64,000 nt of DNA from Gymnogyps californianus (taxonomy: Eukaryota; Chordata; Aves; Accipitriformes; Cathartidae), in assembly GCF_018139145.2 (NCBI RefSeq), contig NC_059500.1:32407437-32471436 (forward strand), given 5' to 3'. Positions 1-13,345 of this stretch are shown here, in pieces (the first letter of the stretch is position 1; every line of letters starts with the position of its first letter). The translations under genes were made by a program, and so were the position numbers. The notes below the pieces were generated by a model. It ran no database searches, had not been told where the DNA came from, and was given only the letters and a program-made list of their open reading frames with translations.

Positions 1-384
1 ATTTACAGTGTTAGCAATTTCCTGGTACTATTCCTCAGAGGTACAGAGAAGCTAATCATGTTCAACGCTGGAATTCGCTGGGAGTCTGCCACGCGTTCCC
101 CACTGCGCACCGTGCGAGCTACGTTCAGCCATGAGGGATTCTACTTTCAAGGATGATAAACACACACGAAGAAACACTTTATTGGCTATAAAATGATCCT
201 GCTGCACAACATGCTGCAGCGAGGTGAGCAGCTGGGAGGTAGGCACACATTGTTAGAAAAACAAATCAGGAGGGGCATCACTCAGTGTTTTCTGGTTTAT
301 CCTGCGAAGCCACAGAGAAAAGCAACCGGCTGTCCTCTTTTCTCTTGGTAGATCACACAGTCCTTCTGTGTTTGTCTCCAGTTT

Positions 385-490
385 AAAGATAGGGAAGCTG
401 TAAGCCTGAGTCCCTGCTTCTCCATGCAATCTCAGTGTGACCTCAGGCAAATCACTTAGTGCCTCTGTGCCCCACTTAGCCTTCTGTGGA
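385..490 (+). repeat. MIR/CORE-SINE-like fossil
   Basis: The segment around 425-475 reads like the conserved core of tRNA-derived MIR-type SINEs: a 'tgtgacc..aggcaaatcactta..cctctgtgcc' pattern in the sense orientation. It is diverged and both ends are unclear. Such fossils are scattered at low density in bird genomes. The identification is by eye. Confidence 0.5.
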
Positions 491-3224
491 TGTAACACTC
501 TGCCTGTGTTTACTCTGAGGGAATATTGTTCATTCCAGACTACAGGCTCCAACACTACAGAGATCAAATGCATATTTAAGATAGATTTAAAACCAGACAA
601 ACAGCACCACCCTCCTGCCCCATTATTTTGGAAATTTTGAGGGCAACAGAAAACTGATTGCTGCTTCCTAAATGACTGAGGCAGCAAGGTGCACAAAGTG
701 CCTGCCATTTAATTGACACAGCCATCTGAAATCCAATCTACCAGGCAAAGACAAGGAAGAATATCGTTTGAAATCTGTATGCCAGTGAGAGAGAGTGCAT
801 GGAAAAGAAAGCAATTTTTTGTTCCACATCATTCCTTTTGCATAATGTTGTATCCTTTTGACAAGGCAGCATAATAAAGCTTAACTCCCTCTTTGCTCTC
901 CACCCTCCAATCGCTGACTTAAAAGAAAACAGCAAAGCCCTATCTTTAGCGTCAAATGAACAATGGGCACTCTTCCAGCAAGAAGAAATGAGCTGCTTTT
1001 GAAAGAGTTGTGGAGGAAAGTGCAAAATGTTCTAACTTCTCATGAAATAAATATTTGAATGATAGTCACTTGGCTCATCCTCTAAGATGTCAGTGCAGGC
1101 TTTGCACTCCAGGTTTATGTAAAATATTGGTTGGGGTAGACAGGGCGGCCAGAAAGCCCATATTGCAGATAAGAAAAGACAGAGATACAATAACATGAAA
1201 GATTTTCATGTTCAATACACTTCAGAAAGAGTAACTAATTAATATTTCCACTACAAGATGGTATATTTCATCCTATCTTACTGATGAAGCTTGGCCAACA
1301 CTTTCCAGGCAGCCTGGAGGATATTGAGACATTGATTTTAACAAGACTTAGGAAATTCAGTCCCTTAGGCAGCACTGCGTATTTCAGCAGGGGCTCAGGG
1401 CTATGCAGCTCCAGCTTGAAGGAAGCTGTAGGAAGTCACTCAGCACAAAACAGCAGGGAAAGTGCTTTCTCCTATAGGGTGATGAAGACTTAACGAAGCA
1501 GCATGGGCTGAGACCAGCCACGAACTTGTTGTTTGACAAAGTTCAGGGCTTGATCTGAAGTTTTGCTGAAGCCACGAGGCACTCAGACCAAGCGTGAGGA
1601 GCTGCCCCCACAGAAACAGGGAGAGCCTTGGTGCTCCACTGCTTTCCCTATTCTGTCTCTTTCTTTTCTTTTTTTTTCCTTAAACTGTTCAGCATGGAAA
1701 AAATACTCTGTTTACAATGTTTAGGTTCCTGTTATTGTCACTGAAAGCTAATAGAAGCTTTTAGAAAAGTTTGGAAAAGCTAATTTAAAAGAGGTTCTGG
1801 CAGGCTAAGAGGTTGTGTAGTTCCCTGTACTATCATGGTAGATTTAACATTTTTGAAGGAATGTCTTCATTTAACCCACTTTAGAGAGTTTGGGAGGGAC
1901 TCCACCAGTTTTCTTTTGCTTCCAGAAACAGTCACTGGTGAAATGGAGCTTTCAATACTTTCTCCACAAAGTGATGATAATAAAAAATCGCTTGTATGTT
2001 TGTGCTAGTTCTTGTGCCCACAGGAAAATGCATACAAAAATGATAATTTACCTGGATGTGCATAATGTCAAACCGTAAAGTTGCCCTCGGCAGCTGCCAT
2101 GGTTCTGGCAGTTCTGCATTGTCTCAGTTACTTACACTTCTCCCAGTTACTTTCCTCCTTCGGTGCAGTTACATATTTCCCATTGATGATGATCTATTGA
2201 GACTTGCCACATACAACTGAAAGAGGGGAAATATTCTTAAATGTCAGGCTTGGGGGTAAGGTTCAGATGAACTGCGTTCAGACTTCTATATCACACCATG
2301 ATTCATGTTTAAGTCAGCGGGGACAATGCTATCCTACTTAGCAGGAATATTGTGAAAGTAAATTTATCAGCAGGTTCAAGGCAGGCAAAGGGTGACTTTT
2401 GAAAAGCAGGTGATCATCAAATGGTCTGTGTAAACCTGGTTCACAATGTGGACTGGTATTTTAGGTGGTTCTTTGCTTACTTCTCACTACCTACCTTCTG
2501 ATACAACAGTGACTGTGGAATCATGTATGAAAGAGCAAAGAGCAACGAAATATGTGATCAAAGCAACTTGCTTTTACAAACTTGGAAGTATCTGATATTC
2601 TGGCATTTTTGCAAAATTTACAATTTATGGTTTTTTGTTGGAGTAGAGTTTTTCACTGGAGTTATAGTTAAATGTAACCATTTATCCTGGTTGCTTTTAG
2701 TCTTCTAAAATTGTTTCTTGCAAGTAATTAGCATTACCTAAAAGCTCCTATGGTGGTGAGAGTGATCATGTTAATCTGGCATAGAGCAACAATGTAAACA
2801 CTTACAACAATGCTCATTGCCCTTTGCAAGAACTGGAAGTGGAAAAAAGATTTTGCATGAAGGGTGTGGTGAGGCAACTTGCTCTGCAAATCCTCTAGGT
2901 TTCTATCTCCATCTGAACCATGATTCAGTGTTGATGTGGCAATATGATTTGCCCTAAGCACTGTTTCCAAAGCAGAGATGGCTGGAAACTTTCCAAAGGC
3001 AAGGTTTTCTGCTGGGAGGTGCTGATTCGATGAATGCAAAACCTGCCGTGCAAGACCATTGCTCTGGCTGGAATCTCCTTGCAAATCAAAACAATTGGTT
3101 TCAATTGTTTGAAGTCCTGAAAGGGATGGCCTTTATTGAGAGACAATATGCTGCTAAAAGTTCAATTTGAAATGGAAGTTTTTAATTTTGATTGAAACAC
3201 ACTGTTTCCTTTCTCCTCTTTGGG

Positions 3225-3690
3225 AGGGACCCCGTCACCTTTTCCCTGGCTCCAGCTGTCCCACGGCTCCACCGTGTGAGGAGCCAAAGCTCCATCTCAA
3301 GGTGGTGGAGGACTAAGAGCGGTCCCAAGGATTTGCTCTGTGGATGTGCGGCACGTCACTCCCGCCTGCACACCAGCCACATGGGCTGGCAGGGTCCCTG
3401 GCTGGGGAGAGCCGGCTGCTCAGACCTGCCGCAGCGCTGGTGCTGCTCTTTCCCTGGGGTTTGGCACCCGCTCTCGGCTTGGCTGGGGACTCTAGTTTCT
3501 CCTTCCCACTGCCTGCCATGGGCATGGCCCCAGAGGCCTCTGGTCCCCTCCGTGGGGAGCACTGGGGAGGGGCACCACAGGCTGGCAGGGTCTGATCACG
3601 TTTTGCCTTGTGCCTGCGATAAACATAACCCAAAAGTCTGTGCCTCTCCTCACTGAAGTGCCGCGGGCTGCAGCACGAAGCATCCCCGCT
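3225..3690. other. GC-rich patch without recognised gene
   Basis: Base composition rises sharply relative to the flanks, which lengthens chance open frames on both strands (for example 3192-3656 plus and 3313-3633 minus). CpG dinucleotides are present but not dense enough for me to call a CpG island. I see no splice-bounded exon or known protein motif. Confidence 0.35.
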
Positions 3691-6440
3691 GAGAGAGAAG
3701 GCAGTCTAATCTAAGCAGGTCGTCTCATGGTCCTGGCTCGGTGGCGATACTCTCGCCTATCCCTGACCAAACAAACAGCCCTGTTTGGTTTTGCGCATTC
3801 CTGTTTCACCGAGTCCCACAAATCTGCCTGTCTCAGTGCAGGGGACACTTGATACCCTTTAACAACTGGAGACTTAATTAAAGTGAAACGGATACTCTGT
3901 GGTAGGAATCCATGTTCTCCAGTTTCTATTAAAGGTAGTGCAGAGGGCGGGGGTGTCTAATGGGAGCAGAGAGAACAGGAGGGATTAAAGCTGTGTTATC
4001 TCATCCCTGTGGACCTGGAGCGGAGGCGCAGGGACAAGGGGGCTTTAAAGGCTGGTGACATCTCAGCCACAGCAGCAGAGGAGGCAGGGAGTCAGTGCCT
4101 TCATACTGACAACTTCTCTGAAGCTTGGTAAAGTGGCAGGCAACTGAGATGACAAGCTTCTGTTACCATCTCTGGATCCAGGCTAGATACCAGAGAAAAG
4201 GATGAGGTCAGGATTGCAGAAACAGCACAGGCTGAGGAAAGGCAGAGCATGTCAGGCAACGTTTCCCTGGTGTTTTTCCATGACCTCACTAGGCTTGGTT
4301 TCTCACCTTCTGAAGCCCAGGAGGGATACCAGCGAGTCACGTGAACAGTGGCTGCTGAAGAAGTGCATGCAGTTCACACTACCCTGCTGAAAAATACCAA
4401 TGTGTCAGGGAGCTGGAGAATGCCTTAATACACGTAAGCATCCCACAGTAGTTGTCTCCTTTCCCTGTTGTCTCCTACCACCAGCTCCTACCTGAAAACT
4501 GGAGCCTTTTCCTCTCTCTGTGCCTTGCCAGAGATATAACCAAGGGCAATAAACAGAGTTTTCAACTGTCAGTGGACTTGCTCTTCTTCCATATTCTTTC
4601 TTGTTACACAGAGGTTTCCCAGGTTCAGGAAAGGCTGAGGAACACATGATGCCCAAAACTGTAACACTCCCTTACAACGACACCTATCTTGCTCAGCTGC
4701 ATGTCTGTGGCCTGTTCCCCCCAGGAACTATTAAAAGGGTTTTGCAAAAAAAGAAAAAATAATGCAATGGAAGGACACCACCTGAATGATATTTTCCAAC
4801 CTATGGCAGTGACAGTGGAGCTGCTGACCTTTGATGTGGGCAGCTGTGGCACTAAGTTTTTGTTCCACATCATGTTCTGTGGTGCCTGAGGCATTGCCAG
4901 GACAAGTGCTGCATGACAGAGATGTGGCGTGTAGGTGGTGCAGCACGCAACGTTAAGAACATGCATTGGGCAGGGAAAAATGAGAAAGGTGAGGGCCCAG
5001 CAAGTACAGGCTTAGTAGGGGTCATGAACATGGAAAGATGGGGACACCAGAGCATGGAACTAGAAGGTGGGGGAAGACCTAGTGTTTTAATAGCTGGCAT
5101 ACAGCCCATAAGCAGCCTGGATAAAGCTATTCCCACCCAGTGGCAGAAAAAAAAATTTAAAAAAAAGACTTTGCTAGTTTCACACATGCACACACATGCA
5201 TCTTGCAGTGTCTCTGCAAGAAAAATTTCTTGATGAACTGGAATGTGTGACTAAAGCATTTGTGAAGTTCCCCCAAGGCATCAGCTCTTCCACTGGCATA
5301 AATCAGCACCTCTCCATCGACTCTGATGGATTTACTTCCCTTTGTGTCCCCCAAGAATCTGGCCAGAGGCACGTGCTACCCTTTGCTGCCCTGTCGGGTA
5401 TGCAGGGGTGCAGATCTGTATGGTCAAGTACTTTGAAATCCCATCCTTTGGTTCCAGTGACAAAACAAGTCAGCCTTGAGCTTTTTCAGTGATTTGGAAG
5501 GTGCTCAGATGTCAGTCTATAAATAGCTACCTAGATCTAGCTCTTTAATGTTTCTAACGGTGATTGCAGTGAAGTGAATTGTGGCTCATAAATCTGCAAA
5601 GGTCTGTGAGTCGTTGCTTCTAGTATCTGGAGTGCAAAAAAAGGAGGATCTTTCAGGAGCTTGCTGCATACATCATTTCAAAAGCGTAGTGTACTGCTGG
5701 AGTCTCTGCTAAGCTAAGGGGCCTCACGTCATAGCGCTAAGCATCTGTATGTGAAGTAGAATGAGTAGTATGGACTCAACTGTGTCTGAGCGTTGCCTTC
5801 TGAGGTTGAGTGCTACTTGACACAAAGGATTCAACGCATGGTAGGACAATGGTAGCACTTGCATTGTGTTCTGCTTCTAGCTGGTGTGAAAATAAGAAAT
5901 GCGTACTTCTTGACAAAGAGATGTACCTGGCCAAGGCTCAGCCTTGCCCTATTGAAGTACGGCTCTGTTCTCAGAAGTGCCTGCAGAAGTGCACTGTGGA
6001 GTTGTGTGCTCAGGTTGCTGGTGACCTCCTCATCCACCACGCCTCAACGTGCAATAACATGCCCCTTATTTCTCACCTGCCACACTTGTGTGCTCTACCT
6101 CAAGTGCTGAGACCACGTGGGATGTGTTCATCCTCCTTTGTAAGCAACAGAAGTGAAGGGTCTGAGAGGAAAACTCTGCTTTCCATTCCACTCACATTAA
6201 TCTTTACAGGGTGGTGACAGTAGCTCAGGAAACAATTTAGTGATGATCCACAGTCACAGACCAAACCCGTATCCTGCTGTCTCAGCGATGTCATCTCCAT
6301 GGTGCCTAGGGAAGAAAAAAGCTATGAAGTACTTCTATAATTACATGGGTCACCAAAGTAGCTGTATATACACAGAGGATCCCTGCTCTGCAGCAGCTGC
6401 CTGACAGATGGAGAATAAATGTAACCATTAGAACTGATGA

Positions 6441-6492
6441 AATAATAATAACAACAACAACAATAATAATAATAACAACAATAATAATAATA
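6441..6492 (+). repeat. (AAT)n/(AAC)n compound microsatellite
   Basis: Alternating blocks of AAT and AAC trinucleotides run for about 52 bp without other bases. Blocks switch AAT-AAC-AAT-AAC-AAT, which suggests old point changes spread by slippage. An isoleucine/valine-rich minus-strand open frame over it is an artefact of the repeat. Confidence 0.95.
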
Positions 6493-9400
6493 GAGGTGGG
6501 GAAACTGTTCACAAGTATTTTTGATTTGGGATTCTCATCAGACTTGTGCGTTCAGGCCATGCTCTGACGTTGCCTATTCAGTCTGCATAACACCTCAAAA
6601 ATCAGCCTTTTCTACGCACCCATGCAAATAAAACTCTTGTATGCCAATTACTACCAAAACATTTCTCTGACTTTAACAAACACTACTATGTCTTACTCAT
6701 TTCTGTCCAGACCATTGCTGCAGCGGCTGTTTAGCTATTTAGCTGTCTTTGCACCTTCTCATTAGCTGCTTTTTCTCCCCAGCATAGACACAAGACTGCT
6801 GCTTCCCCTGGCTCTCAGGTTCTGCTGAACACTCCATTCAGCCCACACTCCTGCTTGGGAGGCTTTTAAATAGGCACCTTGCTGCCTTCTCCCATATCTT
6901 CCCCATTTGCTGCACTGCCTGCAAAGCTGCCCTCTCTTCTCCTCCAAATTCTTAAAACTTTTTTGCCATGCAGTCCTCTAAAACCCTCTTCGGAGTGCTT
7001 GGGTTTCTGTTGTGCTGAGATCACCGGCTGACCTATGTTGACCAACGGATTTGTTGTTTCTGTACTCTTCCCCATCTACATGTGCCTTTCTCGTGTTGAA
7101 CACCTGCACTGATACGGATGCTTTCTGCAGGAGGGGCTATCTGCAACCTTGGCACAGAATCCAGGATGGCTGGATCCATGGACCCTGAACCAGGCTCCAG
7201 GTGCCAAACAGTACAACACAGTACTATTTCTAGAGTTTAAGGATTTTACCAAAGTTGCCAGGATCGTTGTGTCTGCTTTCTAGAAATGAAAGCTGTGTTA
7301 CAGACAGAGGGAGTGATAAGTCCAAGGCCAATTTTTGTGCTTGCGGATTTTGGGTTTTGCAGTCCCACGCCTATACCACTGTACTCCCCCACCATTCACA
7401 ACCTGGTGAGAAATGGGGGTGGGACTGGAAAGATTTTTTTTAAAAAGTATATATTTTTGCATTTCCTTTAATTTAAATTTTGTAAAATATATCTCTGCTT
7501 TAAATATGGCTTTGATAAACTCCTGTGGCCATCTCTGTCGTTCAAGCTGTTAGGTTCCAGATCTTGGTGGGCAGGCAGGGTGCTGTGTGACCTTTGAGAG
7601 TTTCACTCTCATTTTCTCAGCATGAAAAATATGCGTAAGGTCACATTGTGTATGTACAAAAAAAAGGAACACCATATCTTCCACTTCCCAGCCCACTGAG
7701 TTTGAAACCGTTCTTCTCTGGATTGCATTGTTTTTAACCTGGATGCTATTTGATCCCATCAGCCAACTGACAGCATTGTGTTAGGATGTACGGGATGGCT
7801 CTCAGGAGATTACTAGGCAGGCTGGGAGGGATCTTTTGGTTTGCATTTGCTGTATTATATTACTCTTGGAAATAAGAAAAGCCCAAGATTAGTCCTGATT
7901 TCATAGAGGTGATGAATGATTGCAGGTGCCTTTGATTTATGGGAATTGGGTGCTTTCAGAAAAATCAGGTCAGCCTGGGGTTTCTGTGAAGTAGATTTCA
8001 TTTTTTTTGATTGAAAGGAAAAAACTTCCTTCATAATCAAAATTAATCTGTATGCAGGGCTTGCGATCCTCAGCATCTTGCTACCTTGTTAACTTGCTGG
8101 CTACAGAAGTTTTTGCTGCATGTGTTAAGTTGGTAAGCACAGAAAAGCTGTTTCCCCACTGAAAGTTTTGCAGAACTTCTGAGCTGGTTTTGTAATTCTG
8201 GAACTGGGCGAGGGAGCAAACACCAAGTTCTCCTCTTGGGAACTGTCTAGCATGGCAGTATGTGGCTCCAAAGTAATTCCTCTGGAATTAGCGGGGATTT
8301 TGTCTACACTGGTAGGTAAGCAATGTGAGAATTTGGCTCTGTGTCTTACAAAGTCTGATGGCAATTGAACACAATATGTGGGGACTCCTGAGGCTCTGTC
8401 AATCAACTCTTCCATTTACAAAGTGTTTTCAGCTCCCTTAATTGTGTTAGCTTGGGTATGACACTGATGGGGTTATTCTGACGCCAGAGTGAGGTTGGTT
8501 GGCACTGGTTTGAACATCTCTGAACTGGACCCAACTGCATGATTCGGCAAACCCGACATCTCTCACACAACTGGTTACAGTGCGATAGGCCAGCTAACAG
8601 CAAGAGGGATGACAAGTTCGGACCCAGTTACACAAATGGGCCCCATCTTCCCAGTGTTTAAAGTTGCAGAGCATTAGACTTCCACCAAGATACACCAGTT
8701 CACCCCATCCGGCCATTGAAATATGACAAGGCGTCCACAGCTTGAGGTGCTGAGTATTGTTTCACACTGTATTGATTATATTGAATGAAAGGCTGCATCA
8801 TCCTTCTGCCATTTTGTCTCAATATGTGGATTTATGGAGTAGGAACAAGTTCAGATGATGAGTACCAGTCACTGTACCTGACATTTCAGTTACTAGAGGC
8901 TGGGGGCAGAGTGTGGCACTGGTTACTCACAGCCTGATAGCAAACAGGTGAGAGACCTACCTGACCTTGTCCTTCCTCAACAGAGAGGCAGAATATAGAT
9001 TTTTTTTTTTTTTTAAATGAGAAATCTTTCCCACTCCCTTCATGAATCAGGGTTGCAAATGGGTCTACAACTTTAGGTTGCCGCCATGCACAGCCTTGTT
9101 TCCAAAACCCACAAGTCTCCTCTACTCCACCTCTGAAGAGTAGGAGTAGCTGTTCCTTGAGGCTTAAATAACTTCTTTGCCTTCATGTTTGCTGATATTG
9201 ATGGTAGCATCCCAGAGAATGAGCTGCCTGTTCTGGAGGAATGTGATATTTAGACAGGATTTGGTTTTAAAACTGAGCAGACAGGGCAGAATCAAAACTA
9301 AAGACAATGATGGAAGCAATAGTCTTGGAAAAATGGTATCTCAGAATTTGGAAGGTAGTAGCAGAAGACATAAAAGTTTTCTTCCCTGAGAATGGGAATG

Positions 9401-11438
9401 GGACCAAAGGAATGGAAAAGGGATCCTTATGATGGAGTTACACTTAAAGTGGATAGACCCTTGCAATACAGGAGAGAAACTAAGAAGGAGGGAAATGAAG
9501 GTTTCTAATGATCATGTTGGTAAGGAAAATGCTAGAGAAAAGTGTCTGAATTTAAGATCCAAAGATTGTGTGCATCTTTCTTTACCTACTCTTCATGTGG
9601 AGCAATCTCAGCTGAATGTTTGCACTTGGACATTTGTATACTGTCTTCTGTTGGCATACATGGGTACCTTTTGCATGCGTGTATAGGTGAGAATTGGATC
9701 TCCTGGTACTGTTAAAAAATACAGCAGCATGTGATAACCCCAGGGTCCTGGCGAGATGCTCCGTCTCCAAAGCACATTCCTGGAGGTGCAGTCAGTGCTG
9801 TTACACACCCTAGGGCAGCCCTGTGTGTGTGCAGAGTAACTAGCTGGTGTTAAGTACCTAAACCCTTGGTGAGCCACTTTGGGGTAGTGCAAACAATGTT
9901 GTCTGGAGATGACTGCTCTTCTCCTCCTTTCAATCCAAAACAATTGGGGTAATAGATGAGGTTTCCTGGATGGATGAGTGTGACTCACCCAGCTTGATGT
10001 ACAGAAGGGAGAGGAAATGAAGTAAGGGGCCAAAAATAGTCCTAGAGACGTTAGCTTAGAAGGAAGGACAAAACAGAGCACAGACTAGAAAATAAAAGAC
10101 CTACAGTGATGTGACATTAAGACCATCTGGACAATGTTTGGCAGCAGTTGAAAAGCAAACAAAGCCTTGAGAAGGGTTTCTAAAAGTGAGAGGAATATAA
10201 ATGACATACTGCCCAGCAAGCGCTTAGAAAGCATTGAGCTCTTCTGCATTGGTGCATCCAATGTTGAAAAGGGGCAGCCCAAAGGCAAGAAAAAAAATGT
10301 ATCGGGGAGTATGACAGTTTGAAGAGAGGTTCAACCAGGTTTTGGCTTGCTTATACTTAGAGATGCTCTCTGAGAGATCTGGCTGAGACAAGGCTGTCTG
10401 AAAGGCAGGTAGCGTAGTAACACTAACCAGCTATGCAAATAAGTCCCAACAATAAAAGAACAGCTCAGTGGCTGACATGCAGAAAAGTGTAAAGGGACCT
10501 ATATGTTTGCATAACATCTGCCAAAATGATTGAGGTTGCTAGGTGCTATTGCCAGAGAAATGAAGTAATAGTGATAGTATCAAATGTGGTGTAAGAAGAA
10601 CTTCAAAGCTTTGAAATTCTTAAGAGGAAATAACACTTTTGGGGTAGTTCTTGATAGTTGCTATATTTACCAAATTGCTTTAAAGATGACAAAAATTGAC
10701 CATGAGAAATGCTGTATTTGGCGGGAAAGAAGGGGTTATTGGATGCTTTTCTGAACTGAAAAAGGTGGTTTCCTATGAAGTTTTTTCTGAACAAAATCCC
10801 AAAGCAGAAAGTTTGCTGTGTTTTTTGGGCTAGTCTTTTGGAGGTTTTTTTCCCCTGTTTATGTTTTTCTTAAAAAAAAACCCAAAACATATTCTAGCTA
10901 CAACTTTTCAGGCTGTGAGACAAAAAGACAAGGAGAAAGAAGAGATGCTAGGAAAAAAGCTGTTTGGTTCCTCCTCCCCCTTCCCCTGATAACACTCATT
11001 TTGATCCAAGTGCCACAGCAACACTGTTGGGAATGTTTCTCCTATCTCTAGTCCAAAATTAGAGTGAGGGAACTTTGCTGGCAGGCAGCTAAGCTTTGTG
11101 TTGCAGAAGCATATCTGTACAGACGATCATGAGCTACACTGCTTTTGGACAGCAGCTAAGGATGTGGGCCCTTATCCACCCAGACTGATGGATAGAACAG
11201 AAGTTTTCCTATCCAACAATTGCCACAAATTGGATCAAGCCCTTAAAAACACCACGACTACTGATGTGGATAGGTGTCTTTCCATTAAGAGCAATGGCTT
11301 TGGATAGGGTGATGGTTTGCCATCCTTCCAAACCATGTATGCATCCCTCCCTCCTGTCACTTAAGGAACAGCAAAAGTGAATATCAGCTTTGGGGTAAGC
11401 CATATGTTTTGTGGGTTTCTGGCTGCTATTTTGTTTTT
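6493..11438. other. Noncoding region, no gene recognised
   Basis: No convincing coding region. It contains a SINE-like fossil at about 7270-7400 and a short T-run at about 9001-9014. Otherwise it looks like unique sequence. Confidence 0.6.
7270..7400 (-). repeat. MIR/CORE-SINE-like fossil (antisense)
   Basis: The plus strand reads like the reverse complement of a MIR-type SINE. A 'gctgtgttacagacagaggg..gataagtccaaggcc' part is followed by a 'cccacgcctataccactgtactccc' part, matching the usual antisense order of core then tRNA-like head. It is diverged and identified by eye. Confidence 0.42.
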
Positions 11439-11483
11439 CGTGTGTGTGTGTGTGTGTGTTCGCGCGCGCGCGCGTGTGTGTGT
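11439..11483 (+). repeat. (GT)n(CG)n(TG)n alternating purine-pyrimidine tract
   Basis: About ten GT units, one T interruption, seven CG units at 11461-11474, then about five TG units. Strict purine-pyrimidine alternation with a CG core is the classic Z-DNA-prone arrangement. The unmutated CG run is notable because methylated CpG normally decays. Confidence 0.95.
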
Positions 11484-12502
11484 TCAACAGGAAATTCCTC
11501 CTACCCCTTCCTTCTTCTGACTCTGTTCTTGTCCCCTCAGCACTGGTTTCTGGATCCTCTTATCACACGGCCCTGCTGCAAAGTTCCTTCTTATCTAAAT
11601 TAGTGTGTGTGATCTTGCATCTGAACACCCAGCACAGAGGAAATGAACCATTGCAGGAACACAATCCACAAGGCTTCAAACTGTTGATTTCACACTGATT
11701 TCCCTGCAGTTGGCAAGCAAGCCTGTGATTTCCGAGTTGGGCACTCCCAGTTACTAGACTCACAAGAACTGGGAGTAGGAGTTGAATTATGTGAGGAAAT
11801 TTAGGGAGGGGAATAAAGGCTCATTAATTAGAAATTAACATCTACCAAATATAAGTGAAATTTAGAGCTCTGCCTCCGTGTAGACCTCCAGCACCGCAGG
11901 ATCAAGAGGGGTGTGATCTTTCCAAATGCGGCTGCCCCAGCGTTTTTAAGCTCTTCATGAGTAAATAGAGTTGGGAAGGTAACATTAGGACAGTCAGGGC
12001 TCAAGCACGTGACCAGCCATGGCTTGAGGAGATGCCTTGTACCAGCTGAACTGTGGTAGCTCATGGCTGAGCACACTTGGCTTGTTCCAACGGAGGGGTC
12101 AAGCTGGCCAGCTCAGACTCCTCACAGCAGATCTTTCCCCTCACTTTTGGTTTTGCTGTGGGTTAGGCTGATGCCACGCAACTCAGTAAGCAGAAGTAAT
12201 GTCACCGTGTGATTGATCTTTGAGACTTCAGGTTACCTCCGCCTTACGTATCGTGAGTGTCTCTCGTGCTCTGAGGCCACCATCTTCAGCTGTGTCAATC
12301 TCCAAACAAGGGACATGCTCGCAGTGATCAGACAGCTAGAAAAGTCTGCTCTCAGGTTGTCTGCAATGTGAAATCCACCAATGAGCCTGAGGAAAATGGA
12401 GGAAGTGAATCTGAGCATCAGTAACCCATTCATACAGCGAAGTGTAAAATAATCTTCTGATGAAGGCAATTTATTTTAAAAGTCAATTTGTAAACAGGAA
12501 AC
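11484..12502. other. Noncoding region, no gene recognised
   Basis: Unique-looking DNA. I see no domain-bearing open frame and no repeat family that I recognise. Confidence 0.5.
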
Positions 12503-13345
12503 CACAGAATACAGGCCTGGAAGAGGTATCTGTACTCCATTGCTGTGCCTCAAGGCTGGTTCAGCCTTGCCCAAGTTATGCAAGAGGGATGTTTGTCTAA
12601 TCTCTTCTTCGCTCTCTCCAGAGGTGGAGGTGTGATACATATGCTCTAGGGCTCAGCTATGCCTGCTGTTCGAATATTTGTTTCCTGAAGCCAGAGCTAA
12701 GGCTTTTTCCTGCAATTCACAGCATAATTTTGTGTTACATCTGCAATGGAAATGGAAAACAAGTTATTCCATTCTTACTCAGAGCAGCCTGGGACATAGC
12801 TGAGGACTGCTTTCATACCTCCCTTTGCTCTCCTCTGAGCTGAACAACGACCAACACTTTCAGTCTGTCTTTGCAGGTCATGATTTTTGCAGGCCTTTCA
12901 ATCACACTGTTGCTCTCCTCTGCATTTACTGCAAGAGAGTCACATTTTTCTTGAAATTTGATGCCCCAAAATGCCCAAATGAGTAAATACATGTAAAGCT
13001 TTACCAGTGTGAAGAAGCAGAGGGATGACTTCAGATGTCTTAGACATAACAGCTGTATTCCTGTATCCATGCATATATTGTCTGCATCACTCTTGGCTTT
13101 TACATTTAGTTTGTGACCAGCTATATACCCAGGTATTTTTATCCTGTATTTGTACTGTTGATTATTCCTGCCTGATTTTCTTTATTATTTTTTAAGACAA
13201 TTAAGTTACCTTTTTCCAGATTAATTTTCTATTTTGTCAAGATCAGTTTGAATTCTCAGCCTGTTTTTCAAAGCCCACAGGCCCTCTCACTTACCATCTG
13301 CAAACTGATGAACAGACTTTCAAGTCCCTCAAATCAATAAAAATA
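12503..13345 (-). mobile_element. Ancient CR1 LINE 3' fragment, antisense
   Basis: The plus strand resembles the reverse complement of a CR1 3' region. It opens with 'cacagaatacaggcctggaag', carries the typical 'ctgaacaac..ctttcagtctgtctttgcaggtcatg..cctttcaatca' block around 12838-12905, and ends with the 'ttttgtcaagatcagtttgaattctcagcctg' block near 13233-13265. CR1 is the dominant LINE of birds and other sauropsids. No reverse-transcriptase frame survives, and the divergence suggests an old subfamily. Boundaries are approximate. Confidence 0.78.

Larger units (their letters stand above)
1..6440. other. Noncoding region, no gene recognised
   Basis: Only short overlapping open frames occur on both strands, none with a recognisable domain. 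The stretch holds one SINE-like fossil near 385-490 and a GC-rich patch at about 3225-3690. The rest appears to be unique intergenic or intronic DNA. Confidence 0.6.

Noticed and set aside
3192..3656. 154-codon plus-strand open frame with several overlapping frames
   Set aside because: GC-rich patch with simultaneous open frames on both strands; no motif.
6306..6512. Hydrophobic Ile/Val-rich minus-strand frame resembling a membrane peptide
   Set aside because: It is the translation of the AAT/AAC microsatellite.
9608..10081. 157-codon minus-strand open frame
   Set aside because: No domain, no splice context, composition like surrounding noncoding DNA.
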